This document shows positions 16,874 through 25,295 of a DNA stretch of 64,000 nt, piece by piece. The translations under genes were made by a program, and so were the position numbers. The DNA is from Pseudomonas viridiflava (lineage in GTDB: Bacteria; Pseudomonadota; Gammaproteobacteria; Pseudomonadales; Pseudomonadaceae). The notes under the pieces are model-generated. The model searched no databases and was not told the origin of the DNA. It worked only from the letters and a program-made list of their open reading frames with translations. The stretch's first letter is position 1. Every line of letters begins with the position of its first letter. The stretch lies in NCBI RefSeq assembly GCF_900589395.1, contig NZ_UUIS01000018.1, positions 1 through 64,000 of the forward strand, written 5' to 3'.

Positions 16874-19800
16874 ATGGCCGATAAGCTCGGAACGGCTCGG
16901 CAGCGCCGCGCTACCGACTTCGACAAGACACCCGCCATCGGCACCAGCCTGTGCCCCTTCAAGGGTCCGCACATCGCCATCGTCCCGGTGCGCTATGCCC
17001 TGGACCGCTCGCGCTACGACCCTAACCCCACGGTCTTCAAACCGCTGCTCAAGGGCGGCAACTGGCCGCACCTGCCGGAGCTGAAAAGCCGCCGCTATAC
17101 CCTGCGCCAGCTCTACGACGGCTATGTCTATGTATTCGACGAAACCGCCGGGACATTGCACGAATACACCTACTCGGCCACCGATGCCGGCCTGCGACGT
17201 ATTGTCTGGCGCGAGACCCAGCTGGGTCAGGACACCCGCGTGGGCAGCGACACTGACGAGGTGCAACTCTACCTGCTCTACCCGCGCAAGCACGTCCTGC
17301 ACATTGCCTACTCGCCCCTGCAATGGACCTGGCGGATCTGCGAACACCTGCGCTCCCACGATGGCAGCCGGGCGGCACGCATGAAACGCCTGGACCTGAC
17401 GAGCTACTGCATCACCATGAACGAGCCCGGCACCTTGCCACTGCGCAACATCGCCGAAGCCGTGGCCGACATCGATTATTACCAGGTCAATGAAGACCTG
17501 CGCTTCTATGACTCGGCCATTCCCAGCACCCAACCGCCTTTCAACCCGTCGTCGGGCAAGGCCGCCTGGGTCCCGCTGGGAGCGGACGTCTGCTGGCTGG
17601 GCAGCGTGCCGGACAAGGACAGTGCGCTACTGATCGCCCTGGATGACCCGCTGGCCGTTCTCAATGACCTGGGCCTGCAACTGGCAGCCGATCAGGTGGC
17701 CTATCAGGACTGGCAGGGCACGCATGAACACCGCTCGCAGATAGCCACCCTCGTGACTCATCTGTGCGGCATGCCCGACCAGCCAGACACCGGCCTGCCG
17801 GACGCGGTACGCGGCGATCCGGTGAGGACGCACACGTACCTGCTGGAGCTGGAGGCGTACCTGGAGCAGTACGAGCTTGAAGAACGCATCCTCGAAGAAA
17901 ACGCCACCGCCGCGCCGGAAATCCACTTTGTGTCACGCGCCAAGAGCGACGCCATGCGTGAGGCGCTTTTCAAGCGCTATGGCGTCACCCCGCCGGCCCA
18001 GGACATCGAGTCATGGTTGCAGCGCGGCAAGTGGCGCCGTGAAGTGAACCTTGAAGGCGCACGCACCTACCTGAGGCAACAGCAACCCGCTCAACAGCGC
18101 CTGCTGCAACAGATCAAGGACACGCTGGCCGACTTCGAACGCTGGGCCGTGCACATCGGCAATGACCCTGAAGCGCTGTTTGTCGACATCGCCAATACCG
18201 ACTCGCTGCACTACCTGATGTCGACGCTGGAAAACCTGCTGGCCCTCTACCCCCAGGACCTGCATGGCAGCGACTGGCTGCAAGAACAGGAAGACACCAA
18301 CAGCAGCTTGTTCGGCACCGCCCGCTACGGTTTTTCGCCAGGCCTGAAAGAAGCCCTGCACACCCAGGCCGACAAGCTGCTCAACGGCCTCAATGACATG
18401 ACCAACCTGGCCACGCGCGCGGGCGAACTGAACGCCGTGCTCAACCATCCCGGCTTTGCCGATGCACCGTGGATGAAAGCGCTGAAGCAACCAGTGCAGG
18501 ACGGCTTCAAGGCCCTGCGAGCCTTGGTTAGCGGGGCTGGCAAACAGGCCGCCGAAGGTCTGGTCATGGCGTTTGCTGCGGCGGACAGCCGCCTGGCCAC
18601 CGGCAAGCAACAGAGCCTGGTGGCGCTGATACGTAATCTCCTGATCAACCTGGTCATCACCAACTCGCCGGGAAAACCCGAAGTCGACGCGAAGATCGGC
18701 CAAAAGGTCCAGCAATGGAAAAGTACATTGACCTCCCTGGAGCGACAGCTTACGCAACTGAAACGTCAATGGGCCTATCCGGAGCGTCCTTACGTCCGGC
18801 GCAGCCGCATGCAGGCCCTGCGCGCCATGAACGTGCGCCTGCGCGCCCATATAGCCAGCCGGCCCGCGTTGCTGGACTACCAGAACAATCAATATGCCCG
18901 CCTGCTGCAGGAAGACATTCGTGCCTTCATACAATCGGGCAAGCACACACTCAAGGACTGGCAAAAACACATGCAGGCCTGGAGCAAACACCTGGGCGTT
19001 CATGGCGCCAGCATCAGCTGGGGGGTGATCATCCTCAACTTCATCAACACCGCCTTCCTGTGGCGGGACCTGAGCCGCGATGGAACCCTGACGCAAAAGG
19101 ACCTGGCCAAGGTGGGGTACGGCCTGGCATGGAGCCTTAACCTGTTGACGGCGTTGTTTCTGGAATCGCCGTGGTCGGTGGTGAAGGGGGCGAAGCCGGT
19201 GATGATTGGCAACCAAGAAGTCGGCATTCTTGATCGGGCAGCACGCTACTGGAAAGCTCGGGGTAATCCAGTATGGGCTGACGCGGCTCGTAATTTCAGG
19301 ACGAGGCTACTCGGGACAGGGCTGTTTGCAATAGCGGCTGCCGGGTTGGAAATCTGGGATCTACGAGATGATCGAAAAAACGCTAAAACGGAAGAAGAAA
19401 AAGTATTTACGACTGTAAAAATTTATTCCGTAATCGCTATGGGAAGTAGTGGAGCTTTACAAGTAGCAGCACTTTTTAACCCAAATCTGGCCGCTTTTGT
19501 CATGGGTCCCTGGTTCGCCTTCGGCCTGATGATCGTAGGAGGCATTTATCTTTTCATGACAACGCTCATCAACTATCTAAAACAAGACAGCATCGGCTCC
19601 TGGCTGAGAAAGTGCTGCTGGTCCCATACTTCTAAGTACCGCTATCCCGACACACTGGAGGGCCAGATTGAAGAAAAGCGCGCCTTCATGGAAATAGAGC
19701 TGAGCCCTGAGGTATTGGTCAAGAGCACCGAGCACTACTACGACATGAACATTGGCAAAGGCGATTCCATCTCGGTTGCTGAAAAGAACGGTGCCTGGGT

Positions 19801-20260
19801 ACAAATTCGCTTCCCTAATGCCCTGCGTGATCAACTCATAGGCTTTGATGCGATTCTCAGCAAAAGGGCTTACGGCCTGCTGAGGGCAGAAAAGATGGCG
19901 TTTCCGATCAAGGAAAGCTTTCTTGAAAAAGGCACCTATAGAAATCCGGAAAAATGGGGAGACATCAATAATCAAAAGCCACCACCGGAATACATCATCC
20001 CCTTCGGAGCAACCCTGGACAAGGATGACGGTGTTATCTGGCAAACCTGGATACCTGTAGAGCCGGATGCAGACTTTCTGGAACTGCAGATCTGGTACCC
20101 CGACAGCATCCTGAAAGTCGCGCCGCAGGACATTGGTTACCTTTATCAAATTGCGCTGAATCGTAAAGGCAGTCGTGCAATCAATGGTGCCGAGAACACT
20201 GAACTGCAAGTCAGGAACGAAACCCGCGAGGGTGCGTGGGAGATCTACCTGATTTCATGA
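16874..20260 (+). CDS. VasX/BTH_I2691-like T6SS membrane-targeting effector
   Basis: 1128 aa from the ATG at 16874, which has AAGGAAA upstream. The N-terminal 250 residues match the VasX-type toxin N-terminal region (CPFKGPHIAIVPVRYALD, TLRQLYDGYVYVFDE at about 77-90, VQLYLLYPRKHVLHIAYS). The middle is helical and Gln/Leu-rich (about 330-700). At least five hydrophobic segments lie at about 715-900 (for example SWGVIILNFINTAFLW and FGLMIVGGIYLF), followed by a soluble C-terminal domain (about 905-1128). There is no signal peptide, as for T6SS cargo. Probable function: pore formation or depolarisation of the target inner membrane. DNA from about 19220 on is AT-richer than the first two thirds, suggesting a replaced C terminus. 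Two membrane proteins downstream are the likely immunity factors. Confidence 0.75.
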   Translation: MADKLGTARQRRATDFDKTPAIGTSLCPFKGPHIAIVPVRYALDRSRYDPNPTVFKPLLKGGNWPHLPELKSRRYTLRQLYDGYVYVFDETAGTLHEYTYSATDAGLRRIVWRETQLGQDTRVGSDTDEVQLYLLYPRKHVLHIAYSPLQWTWRICEHLRSHDGSRAARMKRLDLTSYCITMNEPGTLPLRNIAEAVADIDYYQVNEDLRFYDSAIPSTQPPFNPSSGKAAWVPLGADVCWLGSVPDKDSALLIALDDPLAVLNDLGLQLAADQVAYQDWQGTHEHRSQIATLVTHLCGMPDQPDTGLPDAVRGDPVRTHTYLLELEAYLEQYELEERILEENATAAPEIHFVSRAKSDAMREALFKRYGVTPPAQDIESWLQRGKWRREVNLEGARTYLRQQQPAQQRLLQQIKDTLADFERWAVHIGNDPEALFVDIANTDSLHYLMSTLENLLALYPQDLHGSDWLQEQEDTNSSLFGTARYGFSPGLKEALHTQADKLLNGLNDMTNLATRAGELNAVLNHPGFADAPWMKALKQPVQDGFKALRALVSGAGKQAAEGLVMAFAAADSRLATGKQQSLVALIRNLLINLVITNSPGKPEVDAKIGQKVQQWKSTLTSLERQLTQLKRQWAYPERPYVRRSRMQALRAMNVRLRAHIASRPALLDYQNNQYARLLQEDIRAFIQSGKHTLKDWQKHMQAWSKHLGVHGASISWGVIILNFINTAFLWRDLSRDGTLTQKDLAKVGYGLAWSLNLLTALFLESPWSVVKGAKPVMIGNQEVGILDRAARYWKARGNPVWADAARNFRTRLLGTGLFAIAAAGLEIWDLRDDRKNAKTEEEKVFTTVKIYSVIAMGSSGALQVAALFNPNLAAFVMGPWFAFGLMIVGGIYLFMTTLINYLKQDSIGSWLRKCCWSHTSKYRYPDTLEGQIEEKRAFMEIELSPEVLVKSTEHYYDMNIGKGDSISVAEKNGAWVQIRFPNALRDQLIGFDAILSKRAYGLLRAEKMAFPIKESFLEKGTYRNPEKWGDINNQKPPPEYIIPFGATLDKDDGVIWQTWIPVEPDADFLELQIWYPDSILKVAPQDIGYLYQIALNRKGSRAINGAENTELQVRNETREGAWEIYLIS

Positions 20261-20372
20261 TTGACAACGAAGCCTTTCAATACTGCCTCTCAGCCCGACC
20301 GGGCTGGGAGCAAATAGGCAATCGCCTTGCCGATTTGCTTGTAGAGCATTCTCAAGAATCAAAACGGACGAG

Positions 20373-21080
20373 ATGATGGACCCTGAAAACTCAACGGCAG
20401 AACAGATTACCGACAAAGAAACTTCAACACTGATGACATGGTCAATCAAGACAATCGATCAATCGCCTCGCGACAGAAAGTTTCTCGCATTGGTTTCTTT
20501 TGGCGCGCCCGGAATATTCCTGATCTACACACTTTGGCTTATCAAGCCTAGCGCTGACGAGGGCTATGGCACTCCAATCTTCTTCATCGTCAGCTCGCTT
20601 CTAATGTCCCTCGCGATCCTCGCCATGGTCCGCCAAAAAACCCTTTTCAACTACCGGGTTTACGCTGACCACATCGAGTATGACGCCTGCCTCTACTACC
20701 CTGACTACACCGAAGACCTGTTCAAGGGCATCGTCATTTTTTTCGTGCTGGCGGTCATTTTCCTGGGCCTCTTCACCGGCTCGGTCTTACTGATCCTCTT
20801 CGGCCCGATATTCATTCTATTGGGTACAGGCGGAGCCCTGATGTCCTGGCAGCGCCCAGCGCCCAGAGGCCATCCAAGCCTGCCCTGGAATGACATCAAC
20901 TTTATTACCGTGGACCGCAAACACCGCATCATTGTCCAGCACACGACAGACGTGACGCTTGGGTTTGAGGCGCACTGTCCAGACAACGATCTGTTTGAAC
21001 ATTACCTGGCCTTTCTGCGCACTGTACTGCGACCCGATGTGGAATACATCGAAAAAGTCTGGCAGCGCCGTGGCGGATAA
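20373..21080 (+). CDS. Putative membrane immunity protein, copy 1
   Basis: 235 aa, four predicted membrane segments: about 40-60 (FLALVSFGAPGIFLIYTLW), about 68-88, and a pair at about 115-160 (IVIFFVLAVIFLGLFTGSVL, ILFGPIFILLGTGGALMSW). A soluble C-terminal part contains DFNFITVDRK-like RKHRIIV and a FLRTVLRP end. Strongly similar along its length to the next gene. The start may be 20373 or 20376. It lies 112 bp after the VasX-like effector. Membrane immunity proteins next to pore-forming T6SS toxins are the rule, so immunity is inferred from position; the family was not recognised by name. Confidence 0.65.
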   Translation: MMDPENSTAEQITDKETSTLMTWSIKTIDQSPRDRKFLALVSFGAPGIFLIYTLWLIKPSADEGYGTPIFFIVSSLLMSLAILAMVRQKTLFNYRVYADHIEYDACLYYPDYTEDLFKGIVIFFVLAVIFLGLFTGSVLLILFGPIFILLGTGGALMSWQRPAPRGHPSLPWNDINFITVDRKHRIIVQHTTDVTLGFEAHCPDNDLFEHYLAFLRTVLRPDVEYIEKVWQRRGG

Positions 21081-21217
21081 CGTTTCGGCAGCCATGAATC
21101 AACTATGTAGAAAATGCTGCATAACAGGTCAGACCTAAAAACCGCGAAGCGCTTGAGAGATTCAACCTGCCTCTATGATTTTTGCCTTCCGAAAACCCCA
21201 GAAGAAATAAAAGACCC

Positions 21218-21922
21218 ATGAAGCTCGATATTTCGCCTGACAACCGTAACCAAAGCAGTGAAACACCCTTACTGATGAGCTGGTCATTAAAAACACTGGC
21301 TCACTCGCCTCGCGACAGAATAGTTATTCCAATAGCCTGCATGGCCGTTCCTATTGTGAATGCTATCTTGAGCCTCTGGGCCTTCTTCATGGGCATCGAG
21401 CAAGATCAAACCCTGGGGGTGGATTTTCTTCCAGGCACCTTGCTGATTGGCTGGGCCTTTCTTGCCATGGTCCGCCAGAAAACCCTCTTCAATTACCGGG
21501 TTTACCCTGACCACATAGAAAGCGACGACTGCCTCTATTACCCCGACTACACCGAAGACCTGCTCAAGGGCATCGTCATCGTGTTCGTTCTGGCGGTCAT
21601 GTTCCTGGGTATCTTTACCGGCTCGGCATTACTGACCGTTTTCGGCCCGGTGTTCATTCTGGTGGGCACCGGCGGGGCCTTGATGTCGTGGCAACGTCCC
21701 GAGCCCAGGCATCATCCAGGCCTGCCCTGGGACGAGTTTCACTTTGTCACGGTGGACCGCAAATACCGCATCATCGTCCATCACTGCACGGATGTACCGC
21801 AGGGCTTTGATGTTCGCTTTCCTGATGATGATCTGCTGGAGCAGTATCTGGCTTTTTTACATACCGTTCTGCGGCCTACCGTGAAGTACACCGAGAGGGT
21901 CTGGCAGGGCAATTATGAATAA
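21218..21922 (+). CDS. Putative membrane immunity protein, copy 2
   Basis: 234 aa from the ATG at 21218; this start aligns with copy 1 residue for residue, while an upstream in-frame start (21182) would add 12 unmatched residues. Shares with copy 1 MVRQKTLFNYRVY, DHIE, CLYYPDYTEDL, KGIVI, GTGGALMSWQRP, TVDRK and AFL-TVLRP. The first about 65 residues, including the first transmembrane hairpin, are much more diverged than the rest, so the pair has the pattern of a duplication with a variable region, perhaps for different toxin variants. The spacing from copy 1 (137 bp) could hold its own promoter. Confidence 0.65.
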   Translation: MKLDISPDNRNQSSETPLLMSWSLKTLAHSPRDRIVIPIACMAVPIVNAILSLWAFFMGIEQDQTLGVDFLPGTLLIGWAFLAMVRQKTLFNYRVYPDHIESDDCLYYPDYTEDLLKGIVIVFVLAVMFLGIFTGSALLTVFGPVFILVGTGGALMSWQRPEPRHHPGLPWDEFHFVTVDRKYRIIVHHCTDVPQGFDVRFPDDDLLEQYLAFLHTVLRPTVKYTERVWQGNYE

Positions 21923-21926
21923 CCCT

Positions 21927-22355
21927 TCAAGCCACCGGCGGCACTGGCACCAATAGCGGGATACGGTACAGCAGCAACAGCCCCAGGCTGGCCAGCGCCA
22001 GCAGCACCACCGGCACGGCGTGCAGGCTGAACAGCACGCCGACGGCGGCGAACCAGGCCGGCAGGCTGGCGGCCAGGAAGGCGGTGCGGCGTACGGCGGC
22101 GAGCCTGAGCCAGGCGGCGGGTTCGTCGGGGGTGTCGAGGGCGGCGCGGGTCACGTCGAGTGCCCGCTTGTAGGCACCGTACAGCTTGAAGCTGATCAGC
22201 AGCGAGCCGACACCGGCTATAAACAGTAATAGCGCCAGGATGCCGGGCTCCGAGACGGTGAAGAACACGCAGGCCAGCAGCAACGGCGCCAGGGTCAGGC
22301 CCAGTTGCCGCCACCAGGCCAGCTCCAGGCGCTGGTAGACCTGGCCGCGCGTCAC
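21927..22355 (-). CDS. Conserved Pseudomonas small membrane protein next to ribA
   Basis: 142 aa with about four hydrophobic helices: around [35 protein letters not shown], a segment near [17 protein letters not shown], and [17 protein letters not shown]. Between helices 2 and 3 is a cytosolic [18 protein letters not shown] loop. It overlaps the stop of ribA by 4 bases (ATGA), so it is translated with ribA. Function unknown. The position matches the hypothetical protein beside ribA in P. aeruginosa. Confidence 0.75.
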   Translation of the reverse strand: MTRGQVYQRLELAWWRQLGLTLAPLLLACVFFTVSEPGILALLLFIAGVGSLLISFKLYGAYKRALDVTRAALDTPDEPAAWLRLAAVRRTAFLAASLPAWFAAVGVLFSLHAVPVVLLALASLGLLLLYRIPLLVPVPPVA

Positions 22356-22969
22356 GCCGGGTCGACCTCGCTCTGGTGTTCGTTGCCCATCATGTGCCCG
22401 AGCTTGCCGGCCTTGGTGGCCAGGTACAGTTTGTTGTGCGGGTTATGGCCGGTGTGCAGCGGCACACGCTCGGCCACCTTGATGCCCATGTCGGTCAGGG
22501 CCTTGACCTTGCGCGGGTTGTTGGTCATCAGGCGCAGCGACCCGACGCCCAGGTGTTGCAGCATGGGCAGGCAGATGGCGTACTCACGCTGGTCGGCGGC
22601 AAAGCCCAGGCGTTCGTTGGCCTCGACGGTGTCGGCGCCGCCGTCCTGGAGTTCGTAGGCGCGAATCTTGTTCATCAGACCGATACCACGCCCTTCCTGG
22701 CGCAGGTACAGCAGCACGCCGCGACCTTCGCTGGCGATGGCACGCAAGGCGGCTTCAAGCTGGGAACCACAATCGCAGCGCTGGCTGAACAACGCGTCGC
22801 CCGTCAGGCACTCGGAATGCACGCGCCCCAGGACCGGGGCACCATCGGCGATATCACCCAGGCTCAGGACAACGTGTTCGCGCCCGGTGGCCGACTCAAG
22901 AAAGCCATGCATGGTGAATTGCGCGAAAGGCGTGGGCAGCTTGGAAGCGGCGACAAAAACGACGGGCAC
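22352..22969 (-). CDS. ribA: GTP cyclohydrolase II
   Basis: 205 aa from a GTG start with AGGAG 7 bp upstream. First step of riboflavin synthesis: GTP to 2,5-diamino-6-ribosylamino-pyrimidinone phosphate, formate and pyrophosphate. The zinc triad is intact in [20 protein letters not shown], followed by the RQEGRGIGL catalytic loop and the C-terminal LMTNNPRKV substrate motif. It is the only copy here with these cysteines; the RibBA protein nearby lacks them, so this gene should carry the activity. Confidence 0.97.
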   Translation of the reverse strand: MPVVFVAASKLPTPFAQFTMHGFLESATGREHVVLSLGDIADGAPVLGRVHSECLTGDALFSQRCDCGSQLEAALRAIASEGRGVLLYLRQEGRGIGLMNKIRAYELQDGGADTVEANERLGFAADQREYAICLPMLQHLGVGSLRLMTNNPRKVKALTDMGIKVAERVPLHTGHNPHNKLYLATKAGKLGHMMGNEHQSEVDPA

Positions 22970-23066
22970 CGTGTGCTCCTAAATGTGAGAACTGGCAAGG
23001 GGCGCATTGTAACAGCAGGTACTGAGCGACGCTTATGCCGAATATTCGTACGTTAAGATCGAAACG

Positions 23067-23162
23067 CTAGATCAGATCGACGATCCGCACCAGCCCATGC
23101 CGTGACAACCAGGCCTGCACAGGTCCGGCGACCCGGTTGACGGGCCGGGGGTTGTCATTCAC
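23067..23162 (-). pseudogene. 31-codon ORF after thiL, possible pgpA remnant
   Basis: A GTG codon overlaps the thiL stop as GTGA, the coupling expected for pgpA in Pseudomonas, but the frame closes after 31 codons. The peptide begins NDNPRPV, loosely like PgpA N termini as I remember them (a short MTD-P--VP start). It ends GPVQAWLSRHGLV, which resembles the VFAWLAMQGLV-type C terminus of pseudomonad PgpA. This is consistent with an internal in-frame deletion of most of pgpA. The alignment is from memory and short, so chance resemblance remains possible. No other candidate for phosphatidylglycerophosphatase A lies between thiL and ribA. Confidence 0.35.
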
Positions 23163-24124
23163 ACAGCCCCTCGAAAATGTTGATAGCCGCGCACCACCGG
23201 AGTGATGTCCCGGCCATCGGCATCGATCAGCACCACACCCTCGCCTGCCACCGCCCGGCCAATGACCTGCACAGGCCACCCCTCGGCCAGCAAAGCCTGC
23301 AGGTGTTCGGCCGGCAAGGTGAAGACCAGCACGTAGTCGTCGCCGCCGCTGAGCGCCGCCTCGTGCGCCGCCTCCATCCCCAGCCAGCCAAGCAAGGCCG
23401 CCGACAGCGGCACCAGTTCGCGTTCGACCAGCAGGCGCACGCCGCAAGCCTTGGCGATATGCCCACAGTCGGCCAGCAGGCCATCGGAGATGTCCAGGGC
23501 TGCCGTGGCCTTGCCGCGCAGCGCCTGACCCAACGCCAATTGCGGCTGTGGCGACCAGTAGCGCGCCAGCAGCGGCAAGGCCAGCGCCGGCTCCGCCACA
23601 CGCTCGCCCAGTACCAGCGGCAAGGCGCCAGCCGCATCGCCCAGCGCACCGCCCACACACAAGAGATCGCCCGCCCGGGCACCGCTGCGGGTCAGGGCCA
23701 GGCCTGCCGGCACGGCACCGAATACGGTCAGGGTCAGGCTCAGGGGGCCGCGGGTGGTGTCGCCGCCAATCAACCGTAGGTCACAGCCTTCAGCCATGCG
23801 GTTCAGCCCGTGGGCAAAGGCTTGCAGCCAGTCGGCATTGAAATCGGCAACGGTCAGGGCCAGGGTGAAACCGATCGGGCGGGCGCCCATCGCGGCCAGG
23901 TCGCTGGCCGATACGCCCAGAGCGCGCTGGCCGAGCAGGAAAGGATCGCACGCGTCCGGAAAATGCACGCCGGCCACCAGCGTGTCGGTGGACACCGCCA
24001 GCTGCTCGCCCGGCGCCAGGCTCAGCAGCGCGCAGTCATCACCAATGCCCAGCACCACTGAATCGCCGGCCCGCGCACAGGGCGCGGCGGCGAAGTAGTG
24101 ACGGATCAGTTCGAACTCACCCAT
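23159..24124 (-). CDS. thiL: Thiamine-monophosphate kinase
   Basis: 321 aa from the ATG at 24124 (AAAGG 5 bp upstream); a GTG two codons earlier is less likely. Phosphorylates thiamine monophosphate to the active cofactor. Features: GEFELIRHYF start, VVLGIGDDCALL (Mg/ATP Asp pair), VAGVHF, RALGVSASDLAAMGARP, LIGGDTTRGPLSLT, and DISDGLLADCGHI. Full length. Lies 68 bp after nusB in the same direction. The usual next gene, pgpA, is missing or reduced. Confidence 0.97.
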   Translation of the reverse strand: MGEFELIRHYFAAAPCARAGDSVVLGIGDDCALLSLAPGEQLAVSTDTLVAGVHFPDACDPFLLGQRALGVSASDLAAMGARPIGFTLALTVADFNADWLQAFAHGLNRMAEGCDLRLIGGDTTRGPLSLTLTVFGAVPAGLALTRSGARAGDLLCVGGALGDAAGALPLVLGERVAEPALALPLLARYWSPQPQLALGQALRGKATAALDISDGLLADCGHIAKACGVRLLVERELVPLSAALLGWLGMEAAHEAALSGGDDYVLVFTLPAEHLQALLAEGWPVQVIGRAVAGEGVVLIDADGRDITPVVRGYQHFRGAV

Positions 24125-24192
24125 GGGCACCTTTAAAAACCACCTGCGTTGTCATCGCTGCGTTAAAGCACCCATAGCGCTACAAGCGCTGA

Positions 24193-24690
24193 TCAGCGCT
24201 TGTAAGCCTGCACTTCAGCCGCGCGCAGGCTCGGCGCCAACTTGTCCAGCACACCGTTGACGAACTTGTGGCCGTCGGTGGAGCCGTATACCTTGGCCAG
24301 CTCGATGCCTTCGTTGATCACCACGCGATACGGCACGTCGATGCGCTTGAGCAGCTCGAAGGTGGACAGCCGCAACACGGCCAGCTCGACCGGGTCGAGC
24401 TCGTCGATGGTCAGGTCCAGGCAAGGCTTGAGGACCGCGTCGATCTCGGTCTTGTTGGTGGCCACGCCGTGCAGCAGCTCACGGAAATAGCCGCCGTCAA
24501 CATTGCTGAAGTCGTTGTCGACGCGAAACTGCGCTTCGATTTCGTTCAGCGAGTGACCCGCCATGTGCCATTGGTAAAGGGCCTGGGTTGCCATCTGCCG
24601 GGCTTCACGGCGCTTGGCGCTCTTGCTTTTGGCGGCATCGGGCGACTTGGGTTCGCGCGGGTTGAACTGATCGGTGTCGTCGGAAATCAC
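24193..24690 (-). CDS. nusB: Transcription antitermination factor NusB
   Basis: 165 aa, GTG start overlapping the ribH stop (GTGA). NusB fold: [48 protein letters not shown], and [31 protein letters not shown] (in part). Binds boxA RNA with S10 (NusE) for rRNA antitermination. The ribH-nusB pairing is typical of proteobacteria and its partner rpsJ is also in this window. Confidence 0.97.
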   Translation of the reverse strand: MISDDTDQFNPREPKSPDAAKSKSAKRREARQMATQALYQWHMAGHSLNEIEAQFRVDNDFSNVDGGYFRELLHGVATNKTEIDAVLKPCLDLTIDELDPVELAVLRLSTFELLKRIDVPYRVVINEGIELAKVYGSTDGHKFVNGVLDKLAPSLRAAEVQAYKR

Positions 24691-25163
24691 TTGGCCTCCA
24701 ACTGCGACAGCAGGCTGACCATTTCCAGCGCCGAGAGGGCCGCTTCAGCGCCCTTGTTGCCGGCCTTGGTGCCGGAGCGCTCGATGGCCTGTTCGATGGT
24801 GTCGACAGTCAGCACGCCGAAGGCGACAGGCAGGCCGAATTCCATCGAGACCTGGGACAGGCCCTTGACGCACTCGCCAGCCACGTATTCGAAATGCGGG
24901 GTACCGCCACGGATGACAGCGCCCAGGGCCACGATGGCCGCGAACTCACCGCGCTGGGCGACTTTCTGTACCACCAGCGGGATTTCGAAGGCACCCGGGG
25001 CACGGATGATGGTGATGTCGCTTTCGCTGACGCCGTGGCGAACCAGCGCATCGACGGCACCGCTCACCAGGCTTTCCACGACAAAGCTGTTGAAGCGGCC
25101 CACAACCAAGGCGTAGCGGCCTTTCGGGGCGATGAAGGTACCTTCGATGGTCTTCAGGGTCAT
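24687..25163 (-). CDS. ribH: 6,7-dimethyl-8-ribityllumazine synthase
   Basis: 158 aa from the ATG at 25163 ([10 protein letters not shown]); the longer frame to 25190 adds an unconserved extension. Condenses the ribitylaminouracil with the butanone phosphate made by RibB. Motifs: [48 protein letters not shown] and [20 protein letters not shown]. Forms an icosahedral or pentameric synthase in the cytosol. Overlaps nusB by 4 bases. Confidence 0.97.
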   Translation of the reverse strand: MTLKTIEGTFIAPKGRYALVVGRFNSFVVESLVSGAVDALVRHGVSESDITIIRAPGAFEIPLVVQKVAQRGEFAAIVALGAVIRGGTPHFEYVAGECVKGLSQVSMEFGLPVAFGVLTVDTIEQAIERSGTKAGNKGAEAALSALEMVSLLSQLEAK

Positions 25164-25246
25164 TCGGCTGGGTCTCGTATTAAAGAGCAAGCCCGCCCAG
25201 ATGGCGGACTTTGAAAAAGGTTACGTCAGAAATGGCCAGTGACCGA

Positions 25247-25286
25247 CGCGCAGCAGGCAAAAACCGGGGTTTTTGCCTGCTGCGCG
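25247..25286. terminator. Perfect 19-bp hairpin between ribBA and ribH
   Basis: An almost uninterrupted palindrome: bases 25247-25265 pair with 25268-25286 around a GG turn, the inner part containing a five-A and a five-T run. It lies in the 132-bp ribBA-ribH gap just after the ribBA stop. It could be a terminator or attenuator separating ribBA from ribH-nusB-thiL, or an mRNA-stabilising structure. There is no long U-run after the whole stem, so termination is uncertain. Confidence 0.55.
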
Positions 25287-25295
25287 CGGCGGCTG

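Noticed and set aside
17102..17143. MIX marker motif in the VasX-like effector
   Set aside because: RQLYDGYVYVF is reminiscent of the MIX core, but the rest of the motif could not be matched with confidence, so the protein was named by its overall VasX-like architecture instead.
23067..23660. 197-aa minus-strand frame overlapping the 3' half of thiL
   Set aside because: Its upstream 165 codons are out-of-frame thiL sequence; only the final 31 codons beyond the thiL stop are considered as a possible remnant.
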